In this document: piece after piece, positions 42,575-51,889 of the stretch | Layout: each line of letters starts with the position of its first letter | Numbering within the stretch: the stretch's first letter is position 1 | NCBI RefSeq assembly: GCF_000512735.1 | Contig: NZ_CP007028.1 | Coordinates: 992,001 to 1,056,000, forward strand | DNA length: 64,000 nt | DNA from: Thermocrinis ruber | Lineage (GTDB): Bacteria; Aquificota; Aquificia; Aquificales; Aquificaceae | Direction of reading: 5' to 3' | The notes under the pieces: generated by a model | Databases searched by the model: none | Told to the model about the DNA's origin: nothing | What the model saw: the letters and a program-made list of their open reading frames with translations, nothing else | Translations under genes and position numbers: made by a program

Positions 42575-42658
42575 GCGGGTGTGGCGGAATTGGCAGACGC
42601 GCGGGACTTAGGATCCCGTGGGCTTATGCCCGTGAGGGTTCGACTCCCTCCACCCGCA
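42575..42658 (+). tRNA. tRNA-Leu (anticodon UAG)
   Basis: An 84-nt type II tRNA: acceptor GCGGGTG with CACCCGC, D-arm GGCGGAATTGGCAGAC, anticodon loop CTTAGGA giving UAG (42609-42611), a long variable arm GTGGGCTTATGCCC, and T-arm GAGGGTTCGACTCCCTC. Discriminator A at 42658; CCA not encoded. It lies 20 nt before tig. Confidence 0.97.
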
Positions 42659-42678
42659 TAAAATCTAAGGAGGTTTCT

Positions 42679-43983
42679 ATGAAGGTCAGCCTTGAGGACA
42701 GAGAAGGGCTATTTAAAAGTCTGTTGGTAGAAGTTCAGGGAGATATCGTAAGAAAAAACTTGGAGAACGTATGCCAAGAGTTAGTACAGAACGTAGAGAT
42801 TGAAGGTTTCAGAAAGGGAAAGGCTCCTCTCTGGCTCATAAAGGCAAGGTACAAGGACTACATAAGGGAGGAGGTTGGTAAAAGGGTTGCGGACGCCACT
42901 TTATCAAAAGCCATAGAGGAGAGCGGTCTAAAGCCTGCTGCGGACATATACCTTGAAGAGGTCCAGCTTGAAGAAAGCGAAGAAAAGGTAGCCTACCGTG
43001 TGGTCTTTGAGGTGCCTCCAAGCTTTGAACTAAAGCTCCAAGAGATAGAAAATCTTCGGGTGGAGATTCCAAAGGTTGAGTTCAAGGAGGAGATGGTCCA
43101 AGAGGAGATAAACAGACTGAGAGAGCAACACGCCCTTTGGGAACCCGTGGATAGAGAAATAAAGGAAGGGGATTTGGTGGTAATAGATTACAGGGTGGAG
43201 GACTTAGAAAGCGGAGAAACATCAGAAGGGGAGACCGCGGTTATAGTGGGGCGGAGGTTCTTGAGGGAAGAGATAGAAAAGGCGCTGGTGGGTAAAAAGG
43301 AAGGGGAAGAGGTGGAGATAGAGAGTGTGGACCTTTTTGATGCGGAGGGCAAGGTGGTAGGAAAGGCAAAGGTGAAAATCTCTATAAAGGCGGTAAAGGA
43401 GAAGGTCCTGCCGGAGGTGAACGACGACTTTGCCAAGGAACTGGGACTCGGAGACACCTGGTCTTCTGCGGAAGAAAAGATCAGACAGACGGTCAAGGAA
43501 AACCTTGAAAACTATAAGAAATCCCTCGTAGAGGAGAATATAGCCAAAAAACTCATTGAACTTCATGAGTTTGAGGTCCCTCAGACCCTCCTCAGGAGAG
43601 AGCTTAGCTTTCTGGTGGACAGAAGACTCAGAGAGCTCTCTTCTTTGGGTATAGACACACGATACATAAATATTCAAGGGTTGGCACAGGAGCTTTTGCC
43701 CCAGGCAATCGCAAACATAAAGCTAAGATACATCCTTGATAAATACGCACAAACAAAGAACCTGCAGGCAGAGGAAAAGGACCTTGAAGAGGAGTACACC
43801 AAGCTGGCACAGGCTTATGGCGTTAGCCCAGAGCAAATAAAGGCTGATGTGCAATCAAGAAACTTAGAGGAAGTAATAAAGGGGGATGTTCTGAGGAGAA
43901 AGGCCTTAGAGGATATAATGAGTAAAGTTCAAGTGATTGAAGTTGAAGAAAAGAAGGAGGAAAAGCAGGATGAAAATACTTGA
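42679..43983 (+). CDS. tig: Trigger factor
   Basis: A 434-residue ribosome-bound chaperone with the N-terminal ribosome-docking domain ([17 protein letters not shown], a variant of the GFRxGKxP signature), a central FKBP-like domain (about 150-240) and the long helical C-terminal domain. A Shine-Dalgarno AGGAGG lies 5-6 nt before the ATG. It overlaps clpP by 14 nt, keeping the widespread tig-clpP-clpX order. Confidence 0.97.
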   Translation: MKVSLEDREGLFKSLLVEVQGDIVRKNLENVCQELVQNVEIEGFRKGKAPLWLIKARYKDYIREEVGKRVADATLSKAIEESGLKPAADIYLEEVQLEESEEKVAYRVVFEVPPSFELKLQEIENLRVEIPKVEFKEEMVQEEINRLREQHALWEPVDREIKEGDLVVIDYRVEDLESGETSEGETAVIVGRRFLREEIEKALVGKKEGEEVEIESVDLFDAEGKVVGKAKVKISIKAVKEKVLPEVNDDFAKELGLGDTWSSAEEKIRQTVKENLENYKKSLVEENIAKKLIELHEFEVPQTLLRRELSFLVDRRLRELSSLGIDTRYINIQGLAQELLPQAIANIKLRYILDKYAQTKNLQAEEKDLEEEYTKLAQAYGVSPEQIKADVQSRNLEEVIKGDVLRRKALEDIMSKVQVIEVEEKKEEKQDENT

Positions 43984-44566
43984 CCAGCTGGTGCCCATAG
44001 TTATAGAACAGACACCAAGGGGCGAAAGGGCTTATGACATATACTCAAGGCTACTGCAGGACAGGATCGTTTTGCTTGGCTATCCCATAGACGACCATGT
44101 GGCAAACCTGATCGTTGCTCAGCTTCTCTTTCTGGAGGCCCAGGACCCCGAAAAGGATATATACATGTACATTAACTCTCCTGGTGGTTCCGTTACCGCC
44201 GGTATGGCAATCTACGACACGATGCAGTATATAAAGCCCGACGTGGTCACCATCTGCATAGGACAGGCGGCGTCTATGGGCGCAGTTTTGCTTGCGGCGG
44301 GTGCTAAGGGTAAGAGATATGCCCTTCCACATGCTCGTATTATGATCCACCAGCCCTTGGGCGGTATAACCGGTCAAGCTACGGACATAATAATCCACGC
44401 AGAGGAGATAAAGAGGATAAAGAATATGCTGAACGAAATACTCGCCTTCCACACAGGACAACCCTTAGAGAAGATTGAGAGGGATGTGGAAAGGGACTAC
44501 TTTATGTCTGCCTACGAGGCTATGGAGTATGGCATAGTGGATAAGGTGATAACCAAAAGGACATAG
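43970..44566 (+). CDS. clpP: ATP-dependent Clp protease proteolytic subunit
   Basis: A 198-residue serine protease subunit. The catalytic Ser is in [12 protein letters not shown], His in [11 protein letters not shown], and Asp in the following [16 protein letters not shown] region; [18 protein letters not shown] is the oxyanion-side signature. The start at ATG 43970 fits the family and has GGAGG 8 nt upstream; the longer frame from 43937 lies in tig. It assembles with ClpX, encoded 11 nt downstream. Confidence 0.97.
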   Translation: MKILDQLVPIVIEQTPRGERAYDIYSRLLQDRIVLLGYPIDDHVANLIVAQLLFLEAQDPEKDIYMYINSPGGSVTAGMAIYDTMQYIKPDVVTICIGQAASMGAVLLAAGAKGKRYALPHARIMIHQPLGGITGQATDIIIHAEEIKRIKNMLNEILAFHTGQPLEKIERDVERDYFMSAYEAMEYGIVDKVITKRT

Positions 44567-44577
44567 AGGAATTAAAT

Positions 44578-45825
44578 TTGAAAAGAATGAGTAGGAAAAC
44601 AGTAGGGCATAGATGCTCCTTTTGTGGTAGGAGTCAAGAGGAGGTTTTGGTTCTCATTGCTGGTCCCAACGACACCTACATATGCGATAGGTGTGTGTCC
44701 ACCTGCGAGGCTATAATAAGAGAGCAAAAGAGCCAGTTGGCACAGCATCATGTTCAAGAACTACCAAAGCCCGATGAAATAAAAGCCATATTAGACCAGT
44801 ATGTAATAGGACAGGAAAGAGCCAAAAAGATCCTATCGGTGGCGGTTTATAACCATTACAAGCGGGTCAGAATGAAGGAGCTGGGTGTAAGGCTGGATGA
44901 TGTAGAGATAGAAAAGAGCAACATCCTTATGATAGGACCTACGGGTTCGGGCAAAACTTTACTTGCCAAAACTTTGGCAAAAATACTCAACGTGCCCTTT
45001 GCCATAGCGGACGCCACCAGCCTAACAGAGGCTGGATATGTGGGAGAGGATGTGGAGAATGTGTTAACAAGGCTCCTGCAAAACTGCGGGTATAATGTGG
45101 AGCTTGCCCAAAAGGGTATAGTCTACATTGACGAGATAGACAAAATTGCCAAAAAGTCGGGCATAAACCCTTCCATAACCCGCGACGTGTCCGGGGAGGG
45201 TGTTCAGCAAGCCCTCCTAAAGATCGTAGAAGGAACGGTGGCAAACGTGCCCCCACAAGGTGGCAGAAAGCACCCTCATCAGGAGTTTATACAAGTGGAT
45301 ACCACTGACATTCTTTTCATCTGCGGTGGTGCCTTTGTAGGCCTTGAGGACATAATAAAGAGAAGGCTCGGAAAGTCGGTGGTGGGCTTTGAGTCCGCCA
45401 TAGGCAAATACAACGTGGAGGGCAATGTGCTCACTTACGTGGAGCCCGACGATCTAATACACTTTGGCATGATCCCCGAGTTCATAGGCAGGTTCCCCGT
45501 AATTGCAGTCCTTGATGAGCTAACGGAGGATGACCTGGTAAGAATTCTTGTGGAGCCCAAAAATGCCCTGGTGAAGCAATACAAAAAGCTCTTTGAGATG
45601 GAAGGCGTAGAGCTTGAATTTACCGAAGGCGCCCTGCGGGAAATTGCAAGGGAAGCCATAAAACGCAAGACGGGTGCCAGAGGACTCAGGGCAATAATGG
45701 AAGAGATCATGATAGATGTGATGTTTGAGGTGCCCTCCAAGAAGAACGTAAAGAAGGTAATAATAGATGAAGAGGTGGTAATTCAGCGGATCAAGCCCAA
45801 GTACATCCTCAAGGAGGCGGTATAA
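44578..45825 (+). CDS. clpX: Clp protease ATP-binding subunit ClpX
   Basis: A 415-residue AAA+ unfoldase. It has the N-terminal C4 zinc finger ([10 protein letters not shown] ... ICDRCVSTC), Walker [14 protein letters not shown], Walker [13 protein letters not shown], the pore loop region GYVGEDVEN and the IGF/ClpP-binding-loop area near [13 protein letters not shown]. The start is probably TTG 44578, which has GAGG at 8 nt; ATG 44587 is too far from it. The stop codon lies inside an inverted repeat. Confidence 0.97.
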   Translation: MKRMSRKTVGHRCSFCGRSQEEVLVLIAGPNDTYICDRCVSTCEAIIREQKSQLAQHHVQELPKPDEIKAILDQYVIGQERAKKILSVAVYNHYKRVRMKELGVRLDDVEIEKSNILMIGPTGSGKTLLAKTLAKILNVPFAIADATSLTEAGYVGEDVENVLTRLLQNCGYNVELAQKGIVYIDEIDKIAKKSGINPSITRDVSGEGVQQALLKIVEGTVANVPPQGGRKHPHQEFIQVDTTDILFICGGAFVGLEDIIKRRLGKSVVGFESAIGKYNVEGNVLTYVEPDDLIHFGMIPEFIGRFPVIAVLDELTEDDLVRILVEPKNALVKQYKKLFEMEGVELEFTEGALREIAREAIKRKTGARGLRAIMEEIMIDVMFEVPSKKNVKKVIIDEEVVIQRIKPKYILKEAV

Positions 45826-45865
45826 AGTAAGCTTATAAGCATATAACAAAAAACTTATACCGCCT
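45815..45865. repeat. Inverted repeat at the clpX 3' end
   Basis: AGGCGGTATAA (45815-45825) is repeated in inverse orientation as TTATACCGCCT (45855-45865), an 11-bp perfect arm pair with a 29-nt loop. The loop holds a 10-nt palindrome GCTTATAAGC (45831-45840) and an A-run. The left arm includes the clpX stop codon. It may act as a transcript end or mRNA-stabilising structure. Confidence 0.55.
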
Positions 45866-45894
45866 TCTTACCTTTGGGCTTAAACTCCTTTTGT

Positions 45895-48702
45895 ATGGAA
45901 CTTCTTAAAAGACTCTTTGGTGGAAAAGAAAAGCAAACAGAGGAAGTTTATGAGATAACTACTTCAAAGGGTGTTCTGAAGCTTTGGTTGGAGCAGGACC
46001 TTCAGCAGGACCCAGACCCGAAGGTGGAGGAGTATTGGATAGAAAGCTTGGATGTCTCCGAGGATGCCCGTTGGCTTTTGGTAGGAAGAAGGTATGGGCT
46101 ATTTCAGTTTTATGACTGGAGGGGTAGGCTACACAGACTTCCCGCACGCCCACCCGCACAGGTGGTCTCAGAGATCCTCTTTAAAGAAAACTTCCTTATC
46201 CTCATCACACCCCCCTATTTGGTGGTCTATCGCATAGAGGACCCAGAGAACCCAGCCACTTGGAAGAGCTTTAAGCTTTCCCAGGAGGGCATAAGACCCT
46301 CCATGGGCTTGGACCTAATGCGGGGAGTTTTAGCCTTTGGAGTGGTGGGAAACGGGGTTTATGCCATTGATGTAGGAGAAGACCTTTCTCTGCAGAGGGT
46401 GGAGTTCAAAAGTAGCTTCAGCGTGAGTGAGATAGGAGAGCTAAGGGCTATAAAGTTTTTAACACCATCCAAGCTGTTCATCACTGGCACGGAGGGTTCT
46501 GCCATATACAGCTTAAGCGGGAACTTGCTAAAGAAATTTCCATACAGGGCTGGCAGGGCAGTAGCCCTAATAAACGGAAGGCTAATTTTGGGCGAAGAAG
46601 CTAAGGTCATAGTATTGGACGCATACACAGAGGAAGAGCTCTATAAGATAGATGTACCCCTGAAGGTTTCCCAATTGGACGGGGACCCAGAGGGTCTTTT
46701 TGTATTTTTGGCAGATGCGGAGGAAAACCATCTTGGCATACTGGACCTACAAACTCCCCAATACTTGCAAACCCTCGAGGGCTTTGGCTACTCGGTGGTA
46801 AAGGTATCAAAGGACGGCTACATATACACCAGTAGGTGGATACAGGACAAAGACAGAAAGCTCTACCAACTTGTAAAGCTTGGTTCCAACTTGGTGGATT
46901 TTATCTATCCCAAAGACAGGCAGGAAAAAGTCCTAAAGCAGGCGGAAAAGGCTTACAAAGAATTTGTCTCTAAGGTACAGAAGGCAAGGGATCTTTCCCA
47001 GTTGGAGGACCTAAACTCCCTTAAGGAGATTGCCAGCTTGGACATCCCCCTTAGAAGGATAAGAGAGCTTTACTTTGAGGCAGAGGAACTACTAAAAAAG
47101 AAGAGGTTAGAGCTCTTTTTGGAGCAAATAAGGGAAAAGGTCCAAAGGGGCACAGCGGGTCAGAGGGAGCTAAAGGAAATAGAAGAATGGCTCCGAAATG
47201 CGGACGGAGAAGAGTTTGAAAAACTCTCAAGGGCAAAGGAGGAGTTGGAAAGGGAGCTTAAAAACAGACTGACGAGGGCTTTGGAGGAACTAAAGGTAGC
47301 CCTTGAAGGCAAAGAGAGCCAAGACCTTGAAGAACTTGAAGCGGAGGAGGAGGTAAAGAACTTTAGGGAATTCCTGAACACACTGTCGAGGGAATTGAGC
47401 AGGGAAGGAGAGCAAAGCCTCCAAAGGCTCTTGCAGGAAAAGGTTATCTCATACAGGCTAAAAAGGTTCAGAATAACCACCACCGAGGACAGGGTGTTCT
47501 TTGGCAGGGAAGATTTTCCAAAGTTTAGCGGTGAGCGCAGAAGGCTCTCTTGGAGGCTAAAGGTAGAGGAAAAGTTACCCATAGGTAGTGAGATATACGC
47601 AAAAATAGCCTTTGAAAGGGAAGATGGCGTCCTGTTGGAACCCAAAAGATACTCAAACCTTTTGCCTGTAAAAGAATTAAAGTCAATGCCCAAGTGGGTA
47701 AGGAGCTACCTCAGGCACTTACGAGGACTTTTCTCTTACGAACCCTACAGGCTCCCTCTTTTTGTCTCTTACGAAGAAACCCCCTGGTTTGTTTACAACT
47801 TAGAGAGGTTTGTTTCCATGGTCAAAGACCAGCTCAGCTTTGGAGAAGGCATACTTATATTGGAGGGAGATGCGGGTGTGGGCAAAAACTTCTTAGTAGA
47901 AGTATTCTCCGCCCTTACCAACAGACCCCTTTACATAATCCCATGCCACTCAAAGATGGAAAAGGAAGACCTAACCTACACCTATGAGTTTGACCCAAAA
48001 AAGGGAACAAAGCGCGTTTTCTCAGACCTTATCAAAGCTTTGCAGACCCCAGGTGCGGTCATATACTTGGACGAGATCAACACCCTCCCACCCGCCTTGG
48101 TAAAGCTCTTTAACCCCCTCTTTGACTACAGAAGATATTTGGTAATGCCTACTGGAGAGGTCATAAAGGCACGGAGCGATGTGATCTTGGTGGGCGGTAT
48201 GAACCCACAGCACTATCTTGGCGTCTCTGAACTTCCGCAGGATATAAAATCCCGTGCGGATGTAATGTTTGTGGATTATCCACCCTTTGAGGATAGCAGG
48301 GGCTTTTTCCATCCCGACGAAGCACTCATCTTAAAAGACTATGTTTCTTCGCTTTCTGAACTTTCCAACGAAGAATTTGTTTATCTTTGGTATGCCCTGA
48401 TAAATCAAGTGGAGACCCCACAGGCAAAAAGGTTGATAAACCCCACAAGGGAAAGGCACATATACCTTCTCTTTGACTTACTCAAGATCGCCAACCGCAT
48501 AAGAAAGGCATACAGGGATTATCAAAGCCAAAGGTCCGAAGAACCTGTAGAGTTCGTGTTTTCCATCAGGGATACCATCCGATGTGCCAGAAGGTTAGAA
48601 AGGTACAACTCTGCCCAAAGGGTTGTAATAGAAACCATCCTGCCAAAGGTTAGCTCCCCCTTGGAGAGGGAAATCTTAAAAAACATAATAGAGAGCACCT
48701 AA
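45895..48702 (+). CDS. Beta-propeller / coiled-coil / AAA+ (MoxR-dynein-type) protein
   Basis: A protein of about 935 residues with no clear single-family match. Residues 1-330 look like an irregular beta-propeller with repeating W/Y-x-hydrophobic strands (ARWLLVGRRYGLFQFYDW, YAIDVG, YSLSGNLL). Residues 335-540 form a highly charged coiled coil. Residues about 620-930 are an AAA_5-type ATPase: Walker A GDAGVGKN (about 658-665, Asn where Thr/Ser is usual), Walker B VIYLDEINTLP (about 722) and a sensor segment GGMNPQHYLG. ATG 45895 is preferred to TTG 45874. It overlaps rlpA-like convergently by 4 nt. No VWA partner is adjacent. Confidence 0.8.
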   Translation: MELLKRLFGGKEKQTEEVYEITTSKGVLKLWLEQDLQQDPDPKVEEYWIESLDVSEDARWLLVGRRYGLFQFYDWRGRLHRLPARPPAQVVSEILFKENFLILITPPYLVVYRIEDPENPATWKSFKLSQEGIRPSMGLDLMRGVLAFGVVGNGVYAIDVGEDLSLQRVEFKSSFSVSEIGELRAIKFLTPSKLFITGTEGSAIYSLSGNLLKKFPYRAGRAVALINGRLILGEEAKVIVLDAYTEEELYKIDVPLKVSQLDGDPEGLFVFLADAEENHLGILDLQTPQYLQTLEGFGYSVVKVSKDGYIYTSRWIQDKDRKLYQLVKLGSNLVDFIYPKDRQEKVLKQAEKAYKEFVSKVQKARDLSQLEDLNSLKEIASLDIPLRRIRELYFEAEELLKKKRLELFLEQIREKVQRGTAGQRELKEIEEWLRNADGEEFEKLSRAKEELERELKNRLTRALEELKVALEGKESQDLEELEAEEEVKNFREFLNTLSRELSREGEQSLQRLLQEKVISYRLKRFRITTTEDRVFFGREDFPKFSGERRRLSWRLKVEEKLPIGSEIYAKIAFEREDGVLLEPKRYSNLLPVKELKSMPKWVRSYLRHLRGLFSYEPYRLPLFVSYEETPWFVYNLERFVSMVKDQLSFGEGILILEGDAGVGKNFLVEVFSALTNRPLYIIPCHSKMEKEDLTYTYEFDPKKGTKRVFSDLIKALQTPGAVIYLDEINTLPPALVKLFNPLFDYRRYLVMPTGEVIKARSDVILVGGMNPQHYLGVSELPQDIKSRADVMFVDYPPFEDSRGFFHPDEALILKDYVSSLSELSNEEFVYLWYALINQVETPQAKRLINPTRERHIYLLFDLLKIANRIRKAYRDYQSQRSEEPVEFVFSIRDTIRCARRLERYNSAQRVVIETILPKVSSPLEREILKNIIEST

Positions 48703-49367
48703 TCTCCACAGCGAAGGACCACCGCCTCCACCGGCACCTCTCCATCCCCTATCATCCCCAACTTCCTCGCCGCACCTTCTGAGAGGTCCAACACCCTGCC
48801 CTCCTTGAAGGGTCCCCTGTCTATTACCTTTACCTCCACCTCTTTGCCATTTTTTAAGTTCCTTACCCTCAGCAGGGTGCCAAGGGGAAGCTCCCTGTGG
48901 GCCGCATACATTCCATCTTTATCAAAGATTATTCCGTAAGAGCTTTCTCTTCCATGATGAGGCTCTCCATACCAGCTTGCCATACCTCTGATCACGGGAG
49001 GGCATACCGTATTTCCGTCCACCCCGCATCTTTCCACCTCCAAAACCGCCCTAAAGGGAGCCTTCCCAAGAAGAGGTTCAAACCTCTCCGGCACGCATAC
49101 ACCGTTGATATCATCCCTCCTATAGATGGCTATGGTTACGCTTTTTCCCGTGCTTTGGCTATAAACCCTAACCCGACTGCCTGCTTGAACAAGATTGCTG
49201 TATGCCCTGTTGCCCGTGCAGTAAAAACCTACCGTCTCAATTTTGGATGGACAGTATGCCCTGAGAGAACCTGTTGCCCGCTCCCTTTCCCTTTGAGAAA
49301 TGGGCTCCCTGTCCTTTATAACCACCGTACAACCCGACAGAAAAACTACCAAGAGCAGGAGCCACAT
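48699..49367 (-). CDS. RlpA-like septal lipoprotein
   Basis: A lipoprotein of about 222 residues. The start MWLLLLVVFLSGC gives a lipobox with Cys near position 13. The C-terminal double-psi beta-barrel carries the RlpA signature GMASWYGEPHHGRESSYG and the catalytic-type VIDRGPFKEGRVLDLS, as in lytic transglycosylases acting on denuded glycan. A central segment (about 60-115) lacks a recognised fold, and no SPOR domain follows. ATG 49367 is preferred to TTG 49373. The divergent glycosyltransferase starts 21 nt away. Confidence 0.9.
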   Translation of the reverse strand: MWLLLLVVFLSGCTVVIKDREPISQRERERATGSLRAYCPSKIETVGFYCTGNRAYSNLVQAGSRVRVYSQSTGKSVTIAIYRRDDINGVCVPERFEPLLGKAPFRAVLEVERCGVDGNTVCPPVIRGMASWYGEPHHGRESSYGIIFDKDGMYAAHRELPLGTLLRVRNLKNGKEVEVKVIDRGPFKEGRVLDLSEGAARKLGMIGDGEVPVEAVVLRCGD

Positions 49368-49388
49368 TTCCAAAATACAATATATTAA
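49368..49388. promoter_or_regulatory. Divergent promoters of rlpA-like and glycosyltransferase genes
   Basis: In 21 nt, TACAAT (49376-49381, plus) lies 7 nt before GTG 49389. On minus, TATTGT lies 9 nt before ATG 49367. The hexamers overlap, as in the other divergent pairs. Confidence 0.5.
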
Positions 49389-50492
49389 GTGCTAAGAGTT
49401 CTCTCGGTGGTAGATGGCTTTGGCTGGAGTGGAACAAAGGAGCAGGTTTATCTCCTTGCAAGGGAGCTAAAAAAGCGAGGAGTGGATGTGGAGCTTGCCC
49501 TTGCCTACCAAAACAAAGAAATGGTAGAAAAGCTTTCCCCCTATGGTGTAGTCTTTCGGTTTTTTGAAAACCACACCAAATTTAACCGGCTGAACCCTGC
49601 CAACTACCTAAGGTTATACAGGATCATAAAAGAAAACAACTACCATGTGGTTATAGCAAACTCTCCCCATGCTTACGACTACGTTAGGCTCGTCTATCCC
49701 TTTTTAAAAAACAAGCCAAAGCTTGTGGTGGTCAAAAGAAGTGCAAGGGTGCCAAACCTTTTATCCCTAAAGCTAAAGTATGCATACGCAGATGCGGTGG
49801 TAGGCGTTTCTAAGGCGGTTGTAAAAAACCTTGCATCCGCAGGCTTTCCAGAGCATAAACTCTATGTTATCCCAAGTGCTATAGACTTAGAGAGGTTTTA
49901 TCCGAACCGGGAAAAGGGCTTAAGCATAAGAAGGCAGTTGAACATTCCCGTAGATGCCAAGGTCTTTGTAAATGTTGCCAATTGGAACCCTCCAGTGAAA
50001 GGACAAGACATGCTCATCAAAACTTTCTCCGAGCTAAACTGTTCCAACTGTTATCTGCTTTTGGTGGGTTCGCTAACAGACACGGAAGGAAAAAAACTGG
50101 CAAAAGCTTACTCGGTGGAGGAAAGGGTAATAGGCGTGGGCTTTAGGGAAAACCCGGAGGATTATATCAACGCGGGAGATTACTATGTTATGTCCTCTTA
50201 CCTTGAGGGACTGCCTAATGCACTTTTGCAAGCTATGGCTTGCGAGAAGGTTGTTATAGCCACCAAGGCGGGCGGAGTGGAGGATTTTTTGAAGGATGGT
50301 TTTAACGGCTTTAGTGTGGACGTGGGAGACTTTAACGCCCTTAGGCAAAAGATGGAAATGGTGCTAAAGCTATCTCCGGAGGAATACCACCAAATAGGCA
50401 AAAGGGCAAGGGAAACCGCCATGAACTTTACCCCCGAAAGAACCTGCCAGGAGTATATAAACCTCTTCCAAAGACTCTTGGGAGTAAAATAA
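49389..50492 (+). CDS. Family 4 glycosyltransferase (GT-B fold)
   Basis: A 367-residue cytoplasmic retaining glycosyltransferase. The N-terminal Rossmann half begins VLSVVDGFGWSGTKEQVYLL; the C-terminal half carries the GT4 nucleotide-sugar motif around YVMSSYLEGLPNALLQAMACEK (E-x7-E) and KAGGVEDFLKDGFNGF. The sugar and acceptor cannot be told. The start is GTG 49389 with TACAAT 7 nt upstream and no ribosome-binding site. The polysaccharide deacetylase gene follows after 4 nt, suggesting a shared envelope-glycan pathway. Confidence 0.92.
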   Translation: MLRVLSVVDGFGWSGTKEQVYLLARELKKRGVDVELALAYQNKEMVEKLSPYGVVFRFFENHTKFNRLNPANYLRLYRIIKENNYHVVIANSPHAYDYVRLVYPFLKNKPKLVVVKRSARVPNLLSLKLKYAYADAVVGVSKAVVKNLASAGFPEHKLYVIPSAIDLERFYPNREKGLSIRRQLNIPVDAKVFVNVANWNPPVKGQDMLIKTFSELNCSNCYLLLVGSLTDTEGKKLAKAYSVEERVIGVGFRENPEDYINAGDYYVMSSYLEGLPNALLQAMACEKVVIATKAGGVEDFLKDGFNGFSVDVGDFNALRQKMEMVLKLSPEEYHQIGKRARETAMNFTPERTCQEYINLFQRLLGVK

Positions 50493-50496
50493 CCAC

Positions 50497-51519
50497 ATGT
50501 TAGTGCTTTTGTATCACAAGGTTATAAAAAATCCCGGTTTTGACCTTTGGTGGAAAACCTTTGATTTGCAAATAAAAGTACTAAAGAGCACATACAAAAT
50601 AGTCTCTTTGGATGAGGTTTTGGATTGCGTGATAAACGGAAAATGCCACAAAAACGCGGTGGCAATAACCTTTGACGATGGCTATGCGGACAATTACATT
50701 TACGCCTATCCTATCCTGAAAAAACACAAAGTAAAAGCAACCCTCTTTTTGGCAACCTCTCGGGTGCTATTGGAGGAAAAAAAGAGACCTACCCTCCTTG
50801 ATTACTGGGAAGGGAAAGTGTCTTGGGAAGAGCTTTATAGACCAAAGAGCATGAAGGATGCAAACGCAGAGTTTGTAAAGCAGGGCAAAAGCACAGACTT
50901 TTTGACTTTGGAGGAAATAAAGAGTATGAGGGATGTCTTTTCCTTTGGCTGGCATTCCCATTGGCATCTAAAAGCCTTTGAAAGGGACGAAGTTATAGAC
51001 TTCTACGATGGAGATGGACACTGGTCTCTTTTGCACGCATACAAAGGTGATTTAAGAAAAGGTTATCCTATCTTCCCTATGAAGGGCTCCTTAGCCATAA
51101 GGGCAGGAAGTCTAAAGCCAGAGGTCAAAGAGTTCATCCGATCCTTGGGAAATAGCTTTTTTGAAAAGAGGTCTTGGAAAAAAGAGCTGAAGGAATTACT
51201 CAAAAGGAACTTTGACAGTTTGCTTGTTTTTGAAACGGAAGAGGAGATGAGAAGCAGAATAGAGGAAGACTTTAAAACATCCATGGGCTTACTCAAAAGC
51301 TTTCTGGGAGAAAGTGTAGAACACGGAGCTTATCCCTTTGGAGATTACAGCGATGAATTGAAGAAAAAATGCAGAGAATACCTAAGGTCCTGCTTTACCA
51401 CTGAAAAGATGACGGTAAAACCCTATTCGGACCCCTACGCCATCCCACGCATAACCGTCCCAAAGGACATCTGGTCCTTTTTTGCCATACTCACCAAGTC
51501 CAAGCTGGGCTTTTGGTGA
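50497..51519 (+). CDS. Polysaccharide deacetylase (NodB-fold)
   Basis: A 340-residue carbohydrate esterase 4-like protein without a signal peptide. The metal/catalytic Asp pair is in ITFDDGYADNY, the second motif with two His is FGWHSHWHL, and motif HGAYPFGDYSDE lies near the C-terminus. An insertion of about 75 residues (50790-51010 region) separates the first two motifs. It probably deacetylates an N-acetylated sugar in a surface glycan, acting with the upstream glycosyltransferase. Confidence 0.88.
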   Translation: MLVLLYHKVIKNPGFDLWWKTFDLQIKVLKSTYKIVSLDEVLDCVINGKCHKNAVAITFDDGYADNYIYAYPILKKHKVKATLFLATSRVLLEEKKRPTLLDYWEGKVSWEELYRPKSMKDANAEFVKQGKSTDFLTLEEIKSMRDVFSFGWHSHWHLKAFERDEVIDFYDGDGHWSLLHAYKGDLRKGYPIFPMKGSLAIRAGSLKPEVKEFIRSLGNSFFEKRSWKKELKELLKRNFDSLLVFETEEEMRSRIEEDFKTSMGLLKSFLGESVEHGAYPFGDYSDELKKKCREYLRSCFTTEKMTVKPYSDPYAIPRITVPKDIWSFFAILTKSKLGFW

Positions 51520-51540
51520 AGGAGGAATAAAATTAAAGCT

Positions 51541-51813
51541 ATGGACTGGACGCAGGTTTTTACTATCATCGGCACCCTCTCTGCCATAATAGGAGGGTAT
51601 GTATTTTTAATCAACAAACGCTTTGAGGATATGAACAAACGCTTCGAGGATGTAAATAAACGCTTTGATGATATGAATAGAAGGATAGACAAGATTGAGC
51701 AGGACATAAGGGACATAAGAACTGAACTAAACGAAATGAAAAAGGAGATCACAGAGATCAAGATCCTTCTTTACAGAGTTTTAGAAATCCCTCACAAAGA
51801 GGACAAAGGATAA
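51541..51813 (+). CDS. Small membrane-anchored coiled-coil protein
   Basis: A 90-residue protein with one N-terminal membrane helix (VFTIIGTLSAIIGGYVFLI) and a long heptad-rich coiled coil (NKRFEDMNKRFEDVNKRF, then MNRRIDKIEQDIRDIRTEL). The coiled coil grew by 21-bp DNA repeats. Such proteins are frequent and are usually annotated as hypothetical. TAAAAT 7 nt before ATG 51541 fits a leaderless mRNA, although a GGAGG at 15 nt is also present. It lies between the deacetylase and the pilus genes. Confidence 0.75.
   Translation: MDWTQVFTIIGTLSAIIGGYVFLINKRFEDMNKRFEDVNKRFDDMNRRIDKIEQDIRDIRTELNEMKKEITEIKILLYRVLEIPHKEDKG
51613..51675 (+). repeat. Three 21-bp tandem repeats inside the coiled-coil gene
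   Basis: Units 51613-51633, 51634-51654 and 51655-51675 follow the consensus AACAAACGCTTTGAGGATATG with few changes. Each encodes seven residues (NKRFEDM-like), exactly one heptad. A fourth unit has diverged. Confidence 0.9.
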
Positions 51814-51822
51814 CCCCGCATA

Positions 51823-51844
51823 TTTCACAGAAACTTCACGCAAA
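51823..51844. promoter_or_regulatory. 11-bp-phased direct repeat before the PilY1-like gene
   Basis: TTTCACAGAAA followed immediately by CTTCACGCAAA gives two copies of YTTCACR spaced by 11 bp, one helical turn, as in operators of OmpR/PhoB-family regulators. A possible -10 (TAATCT, 51861-51866) follows 16 nt downstream. A second copy is at 62238-62259. Confidence 0.4.
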
Positions 51845-51889
51845 GGGCAAGGGAGTGGGTTAATCTAAAAATTGAAGGAGGCTTGGGAG

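Noticed and set aside
43628-45256. Arg/Pro-rich minus-strand ORFs opposite tig, clpP and clpX.
   Set aside because: Shadow frames of strongly coding plus-strand genes; no independent support.
51841-51889. A sigma-54 (-24/-12) promoter before the PilY1-like gene, as is common for pilin genes.
   Set aside because: No TGGCAC-N5-TTGC pattern is found here or before pilin 1.
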